From Spirogloea muscicola (taxonomy: Eukaryota > Streptophyta > Zygnematophyceae > Spirogloeales > Spirogloeaceae): a stretch of DNA of 46,500 nt. The DNA lies in assembly GCA_009602725.1 (NCBI GenBank), contig WELB01000067.1, positions 309,830 to 356,329 of the forward strand. Reading direction: 5' to 3'. The notes beneath the pieces were generated by a model. The model was given only the letters and a program-made list of their open reading frames with translations, was not told the DNA's origin and searched no databases. The position numbers and the translations under genes were made by a program. Shown here one piece after another: positions 21,538 to 31,642 of this stretch (position 1 is the stretch's first letter; each line of letters begins with the position of its first letter).

Positions 21538-24500
21538 CTACCTGCCACTCGGGGCGTAGGAAGACCCCAGCCAGCCCTTCTTCCAGCCCTGTATTCGCAC
21601 ACCGCACCAGGCGCCATGGGAGGCCGTGCGCCGCGGCACTGGCCTTGTGCCCATCTTTGCCGCATCCTCCGCGGTACTGTCCTGCATCCGACCACTGCCG
21701 TTTGTCTGCGGATTCCTTGAGCGTATCGAACCCAGCTCCTCATCTCTGCGGCGGCGGGCTGCACGGGCAGCAAGCAGAGCTACAGCAGGGTCCGCCGCCA
21801 GAAGGCTGCAGTCCTCCACAACAGCCCAGAGGCCAAGGCGGAAGGCCTGGCGCGCAATGGCTGCGCACACTTCCGCTACCGCCTCGTCACTGCCAAGCAG
21901 CGGGAGTACCTCCATAGCCTTGGAGACATCCTTCGGTGTGCCGCTTCTCAGCAGTGCCTTAATCAGGGCCCGACAGACGGACATACGGCTGCCCTCACAG
22001 ACCAGGTGCAACCACTGGATCACTGTTGAAGCATCATTCGTGCTGAATCTACTGGGCTGCTCCACGCCACTGGCGTGCAGCCAGACTGTTGCCGGCACTT
22101 TGACCCCTTGTGCGGCTAGGTGTTGAAGGTAACGCAGTGACGCCTCAACGCCTGAGGAAGGGCCAACATTGAACGCCTGCAGGCGCCGCTGCAAAAGCTC
22201 CGTAGCTGGGCCGTGCTCGTGATATGATAGGATACGCAGGATTTTGTCCACAATGCTTGCCTACAAGATGATGAGCAGTAAGATGGTCAGTCAATAGCAT
22301 GAGACGCAGGATGTTCAACAAGTTTCAATAGCTGCTTGTTTGACATGACACAGGAGTTATTGAACCTGAAGCTGCGTCATTGCTGCTAACCTGCAGCAAG
22401 CATATCCCCGGCATAATCACGAATGTGCAATGAGAACCCCTGAAGACATGACCCTGACCAAACATCAAGACCATGTATAGCTCTATGGGCCACATAGGCT
22501 CTACAATAAGATACTAACAGCATGTTGAGTGCAGCAATATTACCTGCCCATTATCCATGAGGCGGTTGATGAGCCAAGCCTGACGCCGAGCGTCAGGCAG
22601 GTATCCCTGGCTCGCCATGTGATGGAAGGTTGTTGCAGCTTCCGGCCACCGTGCGCAGCGAACACAAGCGCCCAGCATTGCTTCATACGTGTACCTGTCC
22701 GGCTCCAGCAGGCCATGCTCTCCCCTTCCAGAATACAGTGCAGGTGAAATGCAGCCTTTGCTGATTACCCTGAAGAGTTCTTCTGCTTCCACAAAGCGAC
22801 CGGCCCGGCCATAGACGCCGAGCATGACGTTGCAAGCCCCGATGTTGACCCCAGCAGCACCGTACCGCATGAGCTCAAAGATGCAGGCGGCATCGCTGCT
22901 GTGCCCACTTGCGCTGCAAGCCTGCATCAGGCCGCTGAGAGACTGTACGAGGGGCTTTGCTCCATCTAATGCTGCCGTTGCCTCCACCTGCACATTGCCA
23001 TGTCTAGAGATGTCAGACAATTTTGTGCAGCTCTTTCCTTTCGACAGCGACTATGTGCCTGGCATTTAATGGACAATGATTTAGCACCCCTACCGTCAGG
23101 ATATGGAAAAGCAGCAGGCACCACCAAGTACGTCAATAAAATCACATCTCTGTCAGATTCCAAGCTTAGAGAATGCATGGGATGAAGGATCTGGATCAGA
23201 TAAACAAGTCTTTCAAAAGCAGCAGCCAAGGTGACAGAGATGGAGGAAATTTTTTGGACAAAGCCTGCTCATCGACATACATGCAGGCATCAGTCAATTC
23301 AATTTATCAACACATAAATGTTAGCCTCCTCTGGCCAGGTTGAGCTCTGCTCATTGCCCACTTTCTTACCTGTTTGACAGCGTCCTGCCACCTCCCAACC
23401 GAGCACAGCGCGCAGGCCACGTGGTAGTAAGCACTGGCTGGTGGCACGAGGCCGCACTCCTCCATCTTCGTCAGGATGGCTTGAGCTTCCTCTACTCTCC
23501 CGGCTTTTGCCAGGCCAGCCAAAGTAGCTGGACAACCCAAACAAAAGTCTAGACAGAGACAGCTTGCCATATCACACAACTTCGAGCTATAGTAAGGTTT
23601 ATGCTGAGGCAAGGATACTGACTTCCAAATTCAGCTACCACTGTGCGGAAACAGTACAAAGCTAAGGCCTTGAAGGAGCTGGAAGGACAAAGCCTCTTTA
23701 CCAATATAAGTACGTGATGTCAGCTTGAAGCCGCACTCTGACATCCGTTTGGCCATCTGCTGAGCAGCCTCAATCTTGCCAGCTCTCATGTATACCTGCA
23801 TGCACAGAAAGCACTAGTTCTTTCACTAAATCCTCCTACAAACTTTGTTCATCCTATACAGGGCTTAGTAAAAGCATTCATTCCTGTCATGGCTTTATTG
23901 TGAATGATGAGTAAACTTACACTTGTGTGTACCTTACGCCTGACTAGATAGAGAGTTGAACATGGAGTACGCAGATAGTAGCAATGCCACTAGAAACAGA
24001 TGGCATGGCATGCCTCAAGCACTGTATGTGGTAAGAGAGCAAGCAGACGTCCAAGCTGGGGCAGGGATGGCCATGCAAGAGCCAACCTCAATTGCAAGAC
24101 CATACGTTGCTGCATTTGGAGTATGCTTGCCTCTTTCCATCTCCGCAAACACCCAGTCCACCAACTGCCATCTGCTGCAGCTGGTACATGCATTGAGCAC
24201 CTGAAGCAACAAGCTCTGGAGCTTATCAACTGCATGACAGACCTGTGAAAAATGGAGAAATGCTAGCACAATGAAGAAGAAACTGTCAGTGTGTTCGACG
24301 GCCTCAAGGCCATAGTAGAAGGCTGTCAGCCTTGTGGGCCAGACTGAGCCCTGTGAGCACCCGCCCAGGGTGACCACCATCTCTGGATCCGTCAAGAGAC
24401 GAGTGGCCGCATCCTGATCATCCAATTCATGGTGGTTCGAAGATTGCAATTATGCAGCAAATTACTTCCAGGATGTGATGAAGGCCATAGTCAATTCGTG

Positions 24501-26786
24501 GCCATCAACAGTGCACGAAGTATAGTGAGTGTATGCAGATATGATGTGCTCTGCACAGGTGTCTTACAGCATTGTACACAACAACGTCAGGCTGCAAGGT
24601 AGTCTGCTGGCAATGAGACTGCTTGGAATTTGCCGGCTGGCCTTGAGACTCGCCACGCAGTTCTTCCATGACCTGCTCCAGGGCAAATGAGCCGTCAAGA
24701 CCATCCGTCCAGGAGAGGAACATCAATAATTCTGGGATTATGTGGAGGCTCGTTGTACCTTATGTGAAACAATGTGAAGGCAATGCAAAGTCCCATATGC
24801 TAGAGCTGGTAGAGGGGCCAAGGACCTCAAGGAGATCGTCCAGACAGCCCGCCTGGCCGAGCGCCACCGCGAGGGCGTGATATGCAGGCAGGTCTGGCCA
24901 CGCTCTCGGATGATCCTGTGCACATGATAAACCCGTTGTCTTTGGAGTTTCTCCTTAACATAGAATTCTATCATCCATATCTAGAAAAATATCAGATGCA
25001 CGCTCAAGAGTCACCGAAGGGATTCATGGTTCACCTTCATACAGTTGATATGCGGGGAAAAAGGTGCAATCTTTCTTAACTCTTTATGATGGTTGCAAGG
25101 GCCTGCTTTGATCATGCCAATTGACCATTTCCATGCAACGTGCTTAATGCTTTAGCACAGGGGACAGCCAGATCTTACTAGCATCGAGCGGAACACCTGG
25201 AGGGCCTCAGCGGGCCGCCTCGCCTGACCCAGAGCGGCCACCAGCGACGTGCAGACACCCCTGAATACAGCAACAAAGCCATCATAAAGTGGCCAAGCTA
25301 AGGTCTGACAAGATACCACTCTAGATTATGCCTGTACTGACATCAGCATCATGATCTTTCATGATTGGCTTCAAGACTCCGGCGATCGTGATCAGGCTCC
25401 TTGCTGTAATACAAGTACCCCTGGGATCTTGCTGAAGCCTAGTACCTGTCGATGGAGGAGAGAGGACCCCTGCCACCATGAAGCCAGGCTACGAAACCCA
25501 TGGCCGTCCGCCAGCGGCCTGCCTCAGCGAGGCGCTTCACTGTCCAGGCGCAACGAGCGGGCGTCATCTCGAGCCCTGCCGCCTCCACCTCCCCGTTGAA
25601 GGTGTGGCCATCCTTGGCCTGCGGGAGGTTGGCAAGCCTGTAGGACGACATACAAAGGCAAACGACTGAGTGAAATGAACACCGCAGCCCAAACCGAGTG
25701 CCTGTTAACTACCACGCTCTCTGAGGTTAGGATTACGAGTTAGGGATTAGGATTCGGGTTTGGGGCTTAGGGTCAAGTACAAGCAATGCGAACAGCAGGT
25801 GACCCTTGGCTTCACCCTGCATCTTAAGAACATTCTAATCCTTGACTTATAGTGCCATGCACCAAGTGCCATGCACCATGCTATGCCCTGAAATTTCTTA
25901 CTCCAGCACCAGCTTTTCCGCATGCCATGCATATGACGCTGGACTTGAGGACCAAGGAAGCTGCTAGATTGGCAGTCAAGTTTGCCACTTCGTACTGGGG
26001 AAAATATGACCAGATGAGACCAGGGTCATGACGCTTTGGAGCGCAGCGAAGATCCATTTGACAAGGCGAGAGAATTGTCGGTGCACAGAGCTGCATGGTC
26101 GAGCTTGCCTGCTGTGGTACCGTAGACCAGAGGTGCTGCAAAGCCAGCCTCATCATTGAGCATTACTGTTTACAGCGCTTAGTGCACAGCCTGAAACCCC
26201 CGTCCCTGAGATGAATCTCGAGATGCTGACCTCTACACCTTCCCTGGTATTACGTCCTAAATGCTCTACTAACTGTATTCTCAATCCAGGGTTCTGGACC
26301 CGGAAACCCTAGACCCTAAGCGCTGAAATCCATACCCTAACCCTAAACCCCTGAATTCTAAACAGTAATCCCCTAAACCCTGACCTCTCACCCCTAATCG
26401 CTTTGCGCTACACTATAACCCCTAAATCTCCTGAACTCTAAACCCTAAAGTCCTAAACCCCCAAACCTCAATCCTAACCTTAAGGCCTTCATTTGAAAGT
26501 TACGGTGCCCGATGATAAGCCCGATGCCACACTGCTGCTGAGGACGAGGCACTCGCCTGGCGACGAGGTCGGCAAGCGCCCGCTCCGCCACCTCGGCCTC
26601 GTTCGCAGCTCCGTCGCTGACCCTGGTGGGAGGAGTGGCCGGTGCCGGAGCCGCGGCGTACTTGGCGACCAGAGCGGCGAGGCCGGGGGGCTCCTCGGGC
26701 GGGCGCAACCGTCGCAGCGCCGCGGCGCGGCGGCCGTCCTCGGAGGGGCCTTTGCCACGCGGCTTCGACGGCGGCGGCGGTGGCGG
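21538..26786 (-). CDS. Pentatricopeptide repeat protein, chloroplast DG1/EMB2279-like, at least 743 aa, 5' end in assembly gap
   Basis: Model on the minus strand: (gap)26786-26557, 25637-25446, 25260-25179, 24915-24826, 24672-24568, 24200-24087, 23795-23702, 23527-23370, 22987-22544, 22260-21538. Phases agree. P-type PPR motifs are clear: YHALAVALGQAGCLDDLLE, DVVVYNAVLNACTSCSRW, VYMRAGKIEAAQQMAKRM, TLAGLAKAGRVEEAQAIL, ACALCSVGRWQDAVK and CNVMLGVYGRAGRFVEAEEL, with PDRYTYEAMLGACVRC after them. The ACALC..GRWQDA and IFELM...NIGACNVML stretches match my memory of Arabidopsis EMB2279 and DG1, which act in chloroplast RNA metabolism. The N-terminal exon is Pro/Lys-rich and then Ala-rich, and runs into the gap, so start and targeting peptide are unseen. 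The first intron uses a GC-AG donor (CAG|GCGAGT); the exon d donor (GTCCTT) is weak. The last 40 residues look unusual and may hide a further intron. Confidence 0.87.
25725..25778 (+). repeat. Telomere-like tract in PPR intron 1 (G-rich strand forward)
   Basis: Degenerate GTTAGGGATTAGGATTCGGGTTTGGGGCTTAGGG units within the first PPR intron (25638-26556). Confidence 0.7.
26283..26480 (-). repeat. Telomere-like tract in PPR intron 1 (C-rich strand forward)
   Basis: Degenerate CCCTAAACCC units fill about 200 bases, including CCATACCCTAACCCTAAACC. The tract lies in the same intron as the oppositely oriented tract at 25725-25778 and ends about 75 bases from the PPR exon at 26557. Confidence 0.85.
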
Positions 26787-27476
26787 NNNNNNNNNNNNNN
26801 NNNNNNNNNNNNNNNNNNNNNNNNNNNNNNNNNNNNNNNNNNNNNNNNNNNNNNNNNNNNNNNNNNNNNNNNNNNNNNNNNNNNNNNNNNNNNNNNNNNN
26901 NNNNNNNNNNNNNNNNNNNNNNNNNNNNNNNNNNNNNNNNNNNNNNNNNNNNNNNNNNNNNNNNNNNNNNNNNNNNNNNNNNNNNNNNNNNNNNNNNNNN
27001 NNNNNNNNNNNNNNNNNNNNNNNNNNNNNNNNNNNNNNNNNNNNNNNNNNNNNNNNNNNNNNNNNNNNNNNNNNNNNNNNNNNNNNNNNNNNNNNNNNNN
27101 NNNNNNNNNNNNNNNNNNNNNNNNNNNNNNNNNNNNNNNNNNNNNNNNNNNNNNNNNNNNNNNNNNNNNNNNNNNNNNNNNNNNNNNNNNNNNNNNNNNN
27201 NNNNNNNNNNNNNNNNNNNNNNNNNNNNNNNNNNNNNNNNNNNNNNNNNNNNNNNNNNNNNNNNNNNNNNNNNNNNNNNNNNNNNNNNNNNNNNNNNNNN
27301 NNNNNNNNNNNNNNNNNNNNNNNNNNNNNNNNNNNNNNNNNNNNNNNNNNNNNNNNNNNNNNNNNNNNNNNNNNNNNNNNNNNNNNNNNNNNNNNNNNNN
27401 NNNNNNNNNNNNNNNNNNNNNNNNNNNNNNNNNNNNNNNNNNNNNNNNNNNNNNNNNNNNNNNNNNNNNNNNNNNN
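26787..27476. other. Assembly gap (690 N)
   Basis: A continuous run of N. The left edge is in a coding GGC/CCG run of the PPR gene; the right edge is within a LINE tail repeat. The first PPR coding exon and promoter are probably missing here. Confidence 1.
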
Positions 27477-28190
27477 AGGAGTCGGAGTGCTAAGGACTGA
27501 GACAGCAGTAAGCGAACTCTCAGTAACCTCTCGTCAGTAGATGCAAATCTGAGTAGCTAGCAGGCGGAAAGACGTCGCCCTGACGGAAGCCGGAGGCCGC
27601 CGCCAGAGCGCGGCCTGCGCGCAAGTGGACCGCAAAAGCTAGGGACCGCTGCAAAGAGACGGCCAGGCGCATCCGGAAAACTTGGGCGAGGGACCCGGCG
27701 ACATGGAAGCCAGGCTGCTCGCCCTGCTGCCCGTGGCGGCGGGCCGCTGCTCGCCGCGTTAGGCGGTGAAGTAGGTCCAGCCATTTGGCGCCAAAGACGC
27801 CGTGTACATCGACGGCGAGTGAAGCGATACCGCAAGGCGCATGCGGAAGACTTGGGCGAGCGAACCGGCGGCGTTGAAGCCGGGCATCGCCCCTGGCAGA
27901 CCCGGCCGCCGGTCTATGGCCTGGCGGGCAAACCGCTGAAGGAGATCCAGCCAGCGGCTGCCGAAAGCCCCGTGTACATCCATCGCCAGGGCCGCGAATT
28001 CATCACCAACCGGGTGATCAGAATATTTTCGCTCCTTGCCCCGGGCCGCCAGGCCGACCGCGAGCCCTGCAAACGACGCCGATCTGGTGGGATTGGCGGA
28101 GTCAATGCAGTCAGTTGTCACCACATCGGCGAGGATGGGGGGACCGCCGCCTGGCGACTAGGTCGGCGCGTCGTGTATGGGGCTGGCCGT
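27477..28190 (-). mobile_element. LINE-type 3' end with an internal partial duplication
   Basis: On the minus strand, a fragment carrying QLGADGQPHTRRADLVA (28130-28190) is shifted out of frame by a small deletion, then the frame resumes: VVTTDCIDSANPTRSASFAG, RKYSDHPVGDEFAALAMDV, WLDLLQRFARQAIDRRPG and GSLAQVFRMRLAVSLH (to about 27818). A second copy of the last part then follows, from VDVHGVFGAKWLDLLHRLTRR to GSLAQVFRMRLAVSLQRS, HLRAGRALAAASGFRQGDVF and a stop near 27560. The remaining 27477-27560 is a 3' tail that matches, inverted, 45600-45690. The upper part continues the protein found at 46215-46500. Confidence 0.8.
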
Positions 28191-28317
28191 CCGCGCCCAG
28201 CTGGTGTGGAAGGCCAGCCCACCGCGCCCTCCATTCATTCCTTTGTTCATTCTCTTTCTGTGGTGGCCAATCACAGCCGAAAACAAAAAAAAAAAACAAT
28301 TCACAGCCACCACCCTC

Positions 28318-28475
28318 AACTGGAAAGAAGTGGCTTTCCCAATGGGGGCAAGGGCTGTGAGAAGCCAGCCCGAAAAGAATTGACAAGGTTCGAAGGGGCC
28401 AAATTACGAGCAAAGCAGCGACTGCGGGGCCTGAAGAGGCTATGGCAGAACGGTGGAGGATGGACCAATGGACCA
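28318..28475 (-). repeat. Long dispersed repeat with GGGCTGGCTTCTCACAGCCC hairpin
   Basis: The reverse complement matches 44935-45075 over about 145 bases at roughly 90 percent by eye. It runs from CCGTTCTGCCATAGCCTCTT through TTGGCCCCTTCGAACCTTGT to the perfect inverted repeat GGGCTG/CAGCCC (28352-28371 in + coordinates) and CCCATTGGGAAAGCCACTTC. The right half also matches 30650-30745. Confidence 0.85.
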
Positions 28476-28900
28476 ATACTGGAAGGGCTGCCTCTTTCTT
28501 TCCTTTCAGCGCCTTCTCTCCTTTCTTCTTTTCTTTCGGGCTGGCCTCTCGCAGCCACTTCTCCTCGCAGCCATTGCCTTGCACTGGTTGAGAAACAGAA
28601 AGAGAGCCCTTCCAGACCTTGTCCATGCCTACGGGCTGGCTTCTCACAGCCACTGCTGTCAATTTGGAAGAGCCGTTTCTCAGAAAAAGACCTGTTGCAA
28701 ACCGTCATGCTCACATGAGGCCGAATGGGCCAGCCATCATCGCTGACGTCTGCTTCCGGGGGGCTGCGTGACGTTGACAGCATGACGGCATGAGGGCGGC
28801 CGGCCAGCTGGGACACGCGTCGCACTTTTCACACATGCTCACGCTTTCTGTTGCCTTGCAAGGCTTGCATTTGTCCACACTTTCGATCACCCGCCCTGGC
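28476..28900 (+). repeat. Forward hairpin repeats
   Basis: Two forward units: CGGGCTGGCCTCTCGCAGCC at about 28539 and CGGGCTGGCTTCTCACAGCC at about 28633, the latter followed by ACTGCTGTCAATTTGGAAG, which recurs at 43143-43165. No gene was recognised in this interval. Confidence 0.65.
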
Positions 28901-28982
28901 CGTACACGGACTGGGCGGGGGGGTTTTCGGGTTAGGTGGGCGGTCCCGTGTGCACGTGTGCGCGAGGGCAGCGCGGTGGGGG

Positions 28983-29019
28983 TGACGTCAGGGCAGGGGT
29001 CACCGTCCCGCTGACGTCA
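28983..29019. promoter_or_regulatory. Two TGACGTCA palindromes 29 bases apart
   Basis: The bZIP/CRE-type palindrome TGACGTCA occurs at 28983-28990 and 29012-29019, with a related GTGACGTTGAC near 28768. No gene start is near, so function is unknown and chance within a GC-rich repeat is possible. Confidence 0.35.
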
Positions 29020-29234
29020 GGTCAGCGGGGCTGCAGGGAAGCCAACCCCCGCGCTCCCGTGACGGGGGCTGACACGGGTTGATTGCCTGTGTTACCGATA
29101 ATTTTAGTCAGTAATGGCCGGCGAGGCGGAGGCTTGGGAGGTGGTTAAGCAAACCGCAGTTTTTGAGCGACCCCCAAGTGCCAAGTGCCAAGTGCGCCGG
29201 GCCACGCTGAGGTATGCAAGAAGAAAGCGCGGCC

Positions 29235-29870
29235 AGATTGACTGGTGGCTGTGAGAGGCCAGCCCAAAGGAATGGACAAGGTCTGAAAGAGCCGGAGTGC
29301 TAAGAGCGCGCTCGAGCGAGACCGCCAGCCTCACGCGAAGTACCTGGGCGAGGGAGCCGGCAGAAGAGAAAGGGCTCGCCCATTGAAAACAGGGGCTGGA
29401 AAAGCCAAAAGAGGACGAACAAACTACGAGAAGGGATGCAAGAAGGGCGCAGCGCAGCGGCGCCGGGAGGGCAACTCAGGACCTCACTCTTCCTCCTTCC
29501 TCCTATTACAATTCCAATGCGAGGCCAGCCCAAAAGAAAGGACGATGTATCTAGAAGAAAAAAGAAGTGACCAGTAGAAGTTCTTTCTAGAGCACATGAA
29601 AGAAGCTCCTCCAAAAGGGGCGATGTCTGTCAAGCTTTGGGCTGGCCCTTTGCACCCCTGAAATCTTTGGATGGCTGTGAAAGTAAGGTAAGCTCGACCA
29701 AAGAAAGTGGAGCGAGGAGCTGTAAAAAGCAGCCCGAAATTTAGGACAAGGTCTGGGCGTGCCGGACAGCGGAGAGCTGTGAAAGGCCAGCCCAGAGACA
29801 AACAGGTCTTCAAGAGTAAGAGGGAGCGGCCAGCCCAGAAAAAGGAGAACAAAGGACGACGGAAGTCCAG
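29235..29870 (-). repeat. Cluster of inverted hairpin repeats with a LINE C-terminal relic
   Basis: Minus-strand hairpin units lie at about 29245-29270, 29370-29405, 29520-29540, 29718-29745, 29767-29800 and 29828-29850, and one forward unit near 29642. At 29290-29350 (-) the frame reads GSLAQVLRVRLAVSLER, directly followed by the tail TTTCAGACCTTGTCCATTCC and a GGGCTGG hairpin. No intact gene is present. Confidence 0.7.
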
Positions 29871-30440
29871 AGCACGTACGCGGATGCTCGTTCGCTCGCC
29901 GGTCTGAAATGAGAGCCCCCGCCTGGTGGCCGCCTGACGTGAGCACCCAGGCTGGCGCCCTCCTGCCCGTTCGGGGGCCTCGTGACGGCGAGCGTGCGTG
30001 TCGGTTAAGCCACCGCCGCCGCGGGAAGCGGGGCGGCACCGATCCCCATGTACCACAGATTCTTTGTGCCTTGATCGGCACGGCTCCCCCCCATTTGCAG
30101 CTGGCCTTCTCTCACACGGGCACGGGGGCGGGGCCGGCGGGCGCGCGACCCGGGCGGTGGGCTTCCACCACGTAAGTGGATCTCACCACATGCCGCGGAA
30201 AGCGGGATGAGAGGCAAATGCATGAGCGAAAGAGAAGAAAGCTCCTCCATTTCCCGCAGCCGCTCACCTACCGATGTGCGCGCATTCACTACTCCAGGCT
30301 TTCATTTGTAACGGGCTGACCATTTCTCGTTCTTCACAAGGGTGCGAGCCCGAAAAGGAAATGACAAGGTCCGAAGGGCCGATCTGCTCGCCACCAGGCA
30401 GAGATGCTCGCCGGCTCCGACTCCTCCAGTCTTTTGCCAG
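29871..30440. other. No gene recognised
   Basis: Open frames exist on both strands but none shows a domain or consistent splice structure. The GC-rich stretch 29925-30180 is flanked by repeat clusters. Confidence 0.35.
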
Positions 30441-30860
30441 CCCCTCTTCTTAATTCTTTTCGGGCTGGCTTCTCACAGCCCTTGCCCCCATTGGGAGAGC
30501 CGCTGCTTCTTCTCTATGGGCGAGCACTTTCTTTTGAGCTGGCCTTTCCCAATTCTTTTCGGGCTGGCTTCTCACAGCCCTTGCCCCCATTGGGAGAGCC
30601 ACTCTATTTCCCAGCCCAAAAGAAACTACCTACCCTCCGACTCCTTCAGACGCTGCTTAGCTCGTAGTTTGGCCCCTTCGAACCTTGTCAATTCTTTTCG
30701 GGCTGGCTTCTCACAGCCCTTGCCCCCATTGGGAGAGCCACTTCTTCAGACCTTGTCAATTCTTTTCGGGCTGGCTTCTCACAGCCCTTGCCCCCTTTGG
30801 GAGAGCCACTTCTTCTATTCTTTTGGGCTGGCCTCTCCCAGCCACCAGTTAATCTGGCCG
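30440..30860 (+). repeat. Array of five hairpin units in direct orientation
   Basis: GGGCTGGCTTCTCACAGCCC occurs at 30462-30481, 30561-30580, 30700-30719 and 30768-30787, with a variant GGGCTGGCCTCTCCCAGCC at 30825-30843. Most are followed by TTGCCCCCATTGGGAGAGCC. Spacing varies (99, 139, 68 and 57 bases), so this is serial insertion or local duplication rather than a regular satellite. The unit at 30700 carries the longer upstream part CTGCTTAGCTCGTAGTTTGG. Confidence 0.9.
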
Positions 30861-31009
30861 CGCTTGCTTTTTCTGGTGGCGAGCACTTCCCTTCTTTCTT
30901 CTCCCTTCTTGAACACTTACACCCACTTTTACCAATGTATTTAAGATAAGCGCACTGTTCGAGGAACAGCCCTCGCAAAGTAAGGCGCTGTTTGCAAGAG
31001 GCCAGCCTT

Positions 31010-31490
31010 ATCGTAACAGTGTCGCCCAGCTGTCATTTCACGATACGCCCCAAAAGCGAGTGGGCAGCAACGGGAGCGACGACGGGAGCGGTGAAGTAGC
31101 GCCATCTAGAAATTGCACTTTCACAAAATAAGGCAATGGCTGCGAGAGGCCAGCCCAAGAGGAATGCACTGGGCTGACGCCCCAACGGCCCGCTCATGGA
31201 CGGTCGGCCTGTGACGGGAAAACGTCCCGCAGGCCGCTAAGCTCAACCACTCTTAAGTGCCGCAAGAAGCTGAGCAGATTGATATCAATTAGGCCTTTGA
31301 ATTTCTCCCACCCTCCTCGCTCCACCCCCAACCCCAACCCCCCTCCCCGCCTGCCGGTAACAGCACAGTACAGGCGCCTCTCCTTCGGCCGGCAGCCGGC
31401 CACCCCCTCCCCCTCCTGTCTGCAGGCCGCCCTCCCCCCCCACCTCCCTCGCCTCCTCCTGCGAGCCGCCTCTTGCTCCTCCATCGCCAT

Positions 31491-31521
<31 letters not shown>

Positions 31522-31642
31522 GCAGCCGGCGCCGCATCGGCGGCCTCATCGCTCGCTCTCTGCGGGGAGTACGACGGACTTCCATCTGCCGTCGCATCTG
31601 AGCGCAGCCGTCGCGGCCCAATCTGGCGCAGCGCCGCAAGTG
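31010..31642 (+). other. Upstream region of the membrane protein gene
   Basis: It begins with an inverted hairpin remnant at about 31138-31165 and becomes C-rich, with a GCC run at 31496-31525. The run is open in several frames, so an upstream coding start cannot be excluded. Confidence 0.4.

Noticed and set aside
28111-28662. A 183-codon minus-strand open frame through hairpin repeats
   Set aside because: It joins LINE relic sequence to hairpin repeat in a frame that the LINE protein does not use. Similar open frames in the repeats arise from unit lengths divisible by three.
28380-30700. tRNA-like GGTTCGAA / TTCGAACC segments
   Set aside because: They occur inside the long hairpin repeat and lack acceptor, D and anticodon stems, so no tRNA gene is supported. 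A SINE B-box-like role remains only a guess.
30440-30860. CRISPR-like array of 20-base palindromic repeats
   Set aside because: Spacing is irregular (57-139 bases), flanks are also repeated, there are no cas genes, and the genome is eukaryotic.
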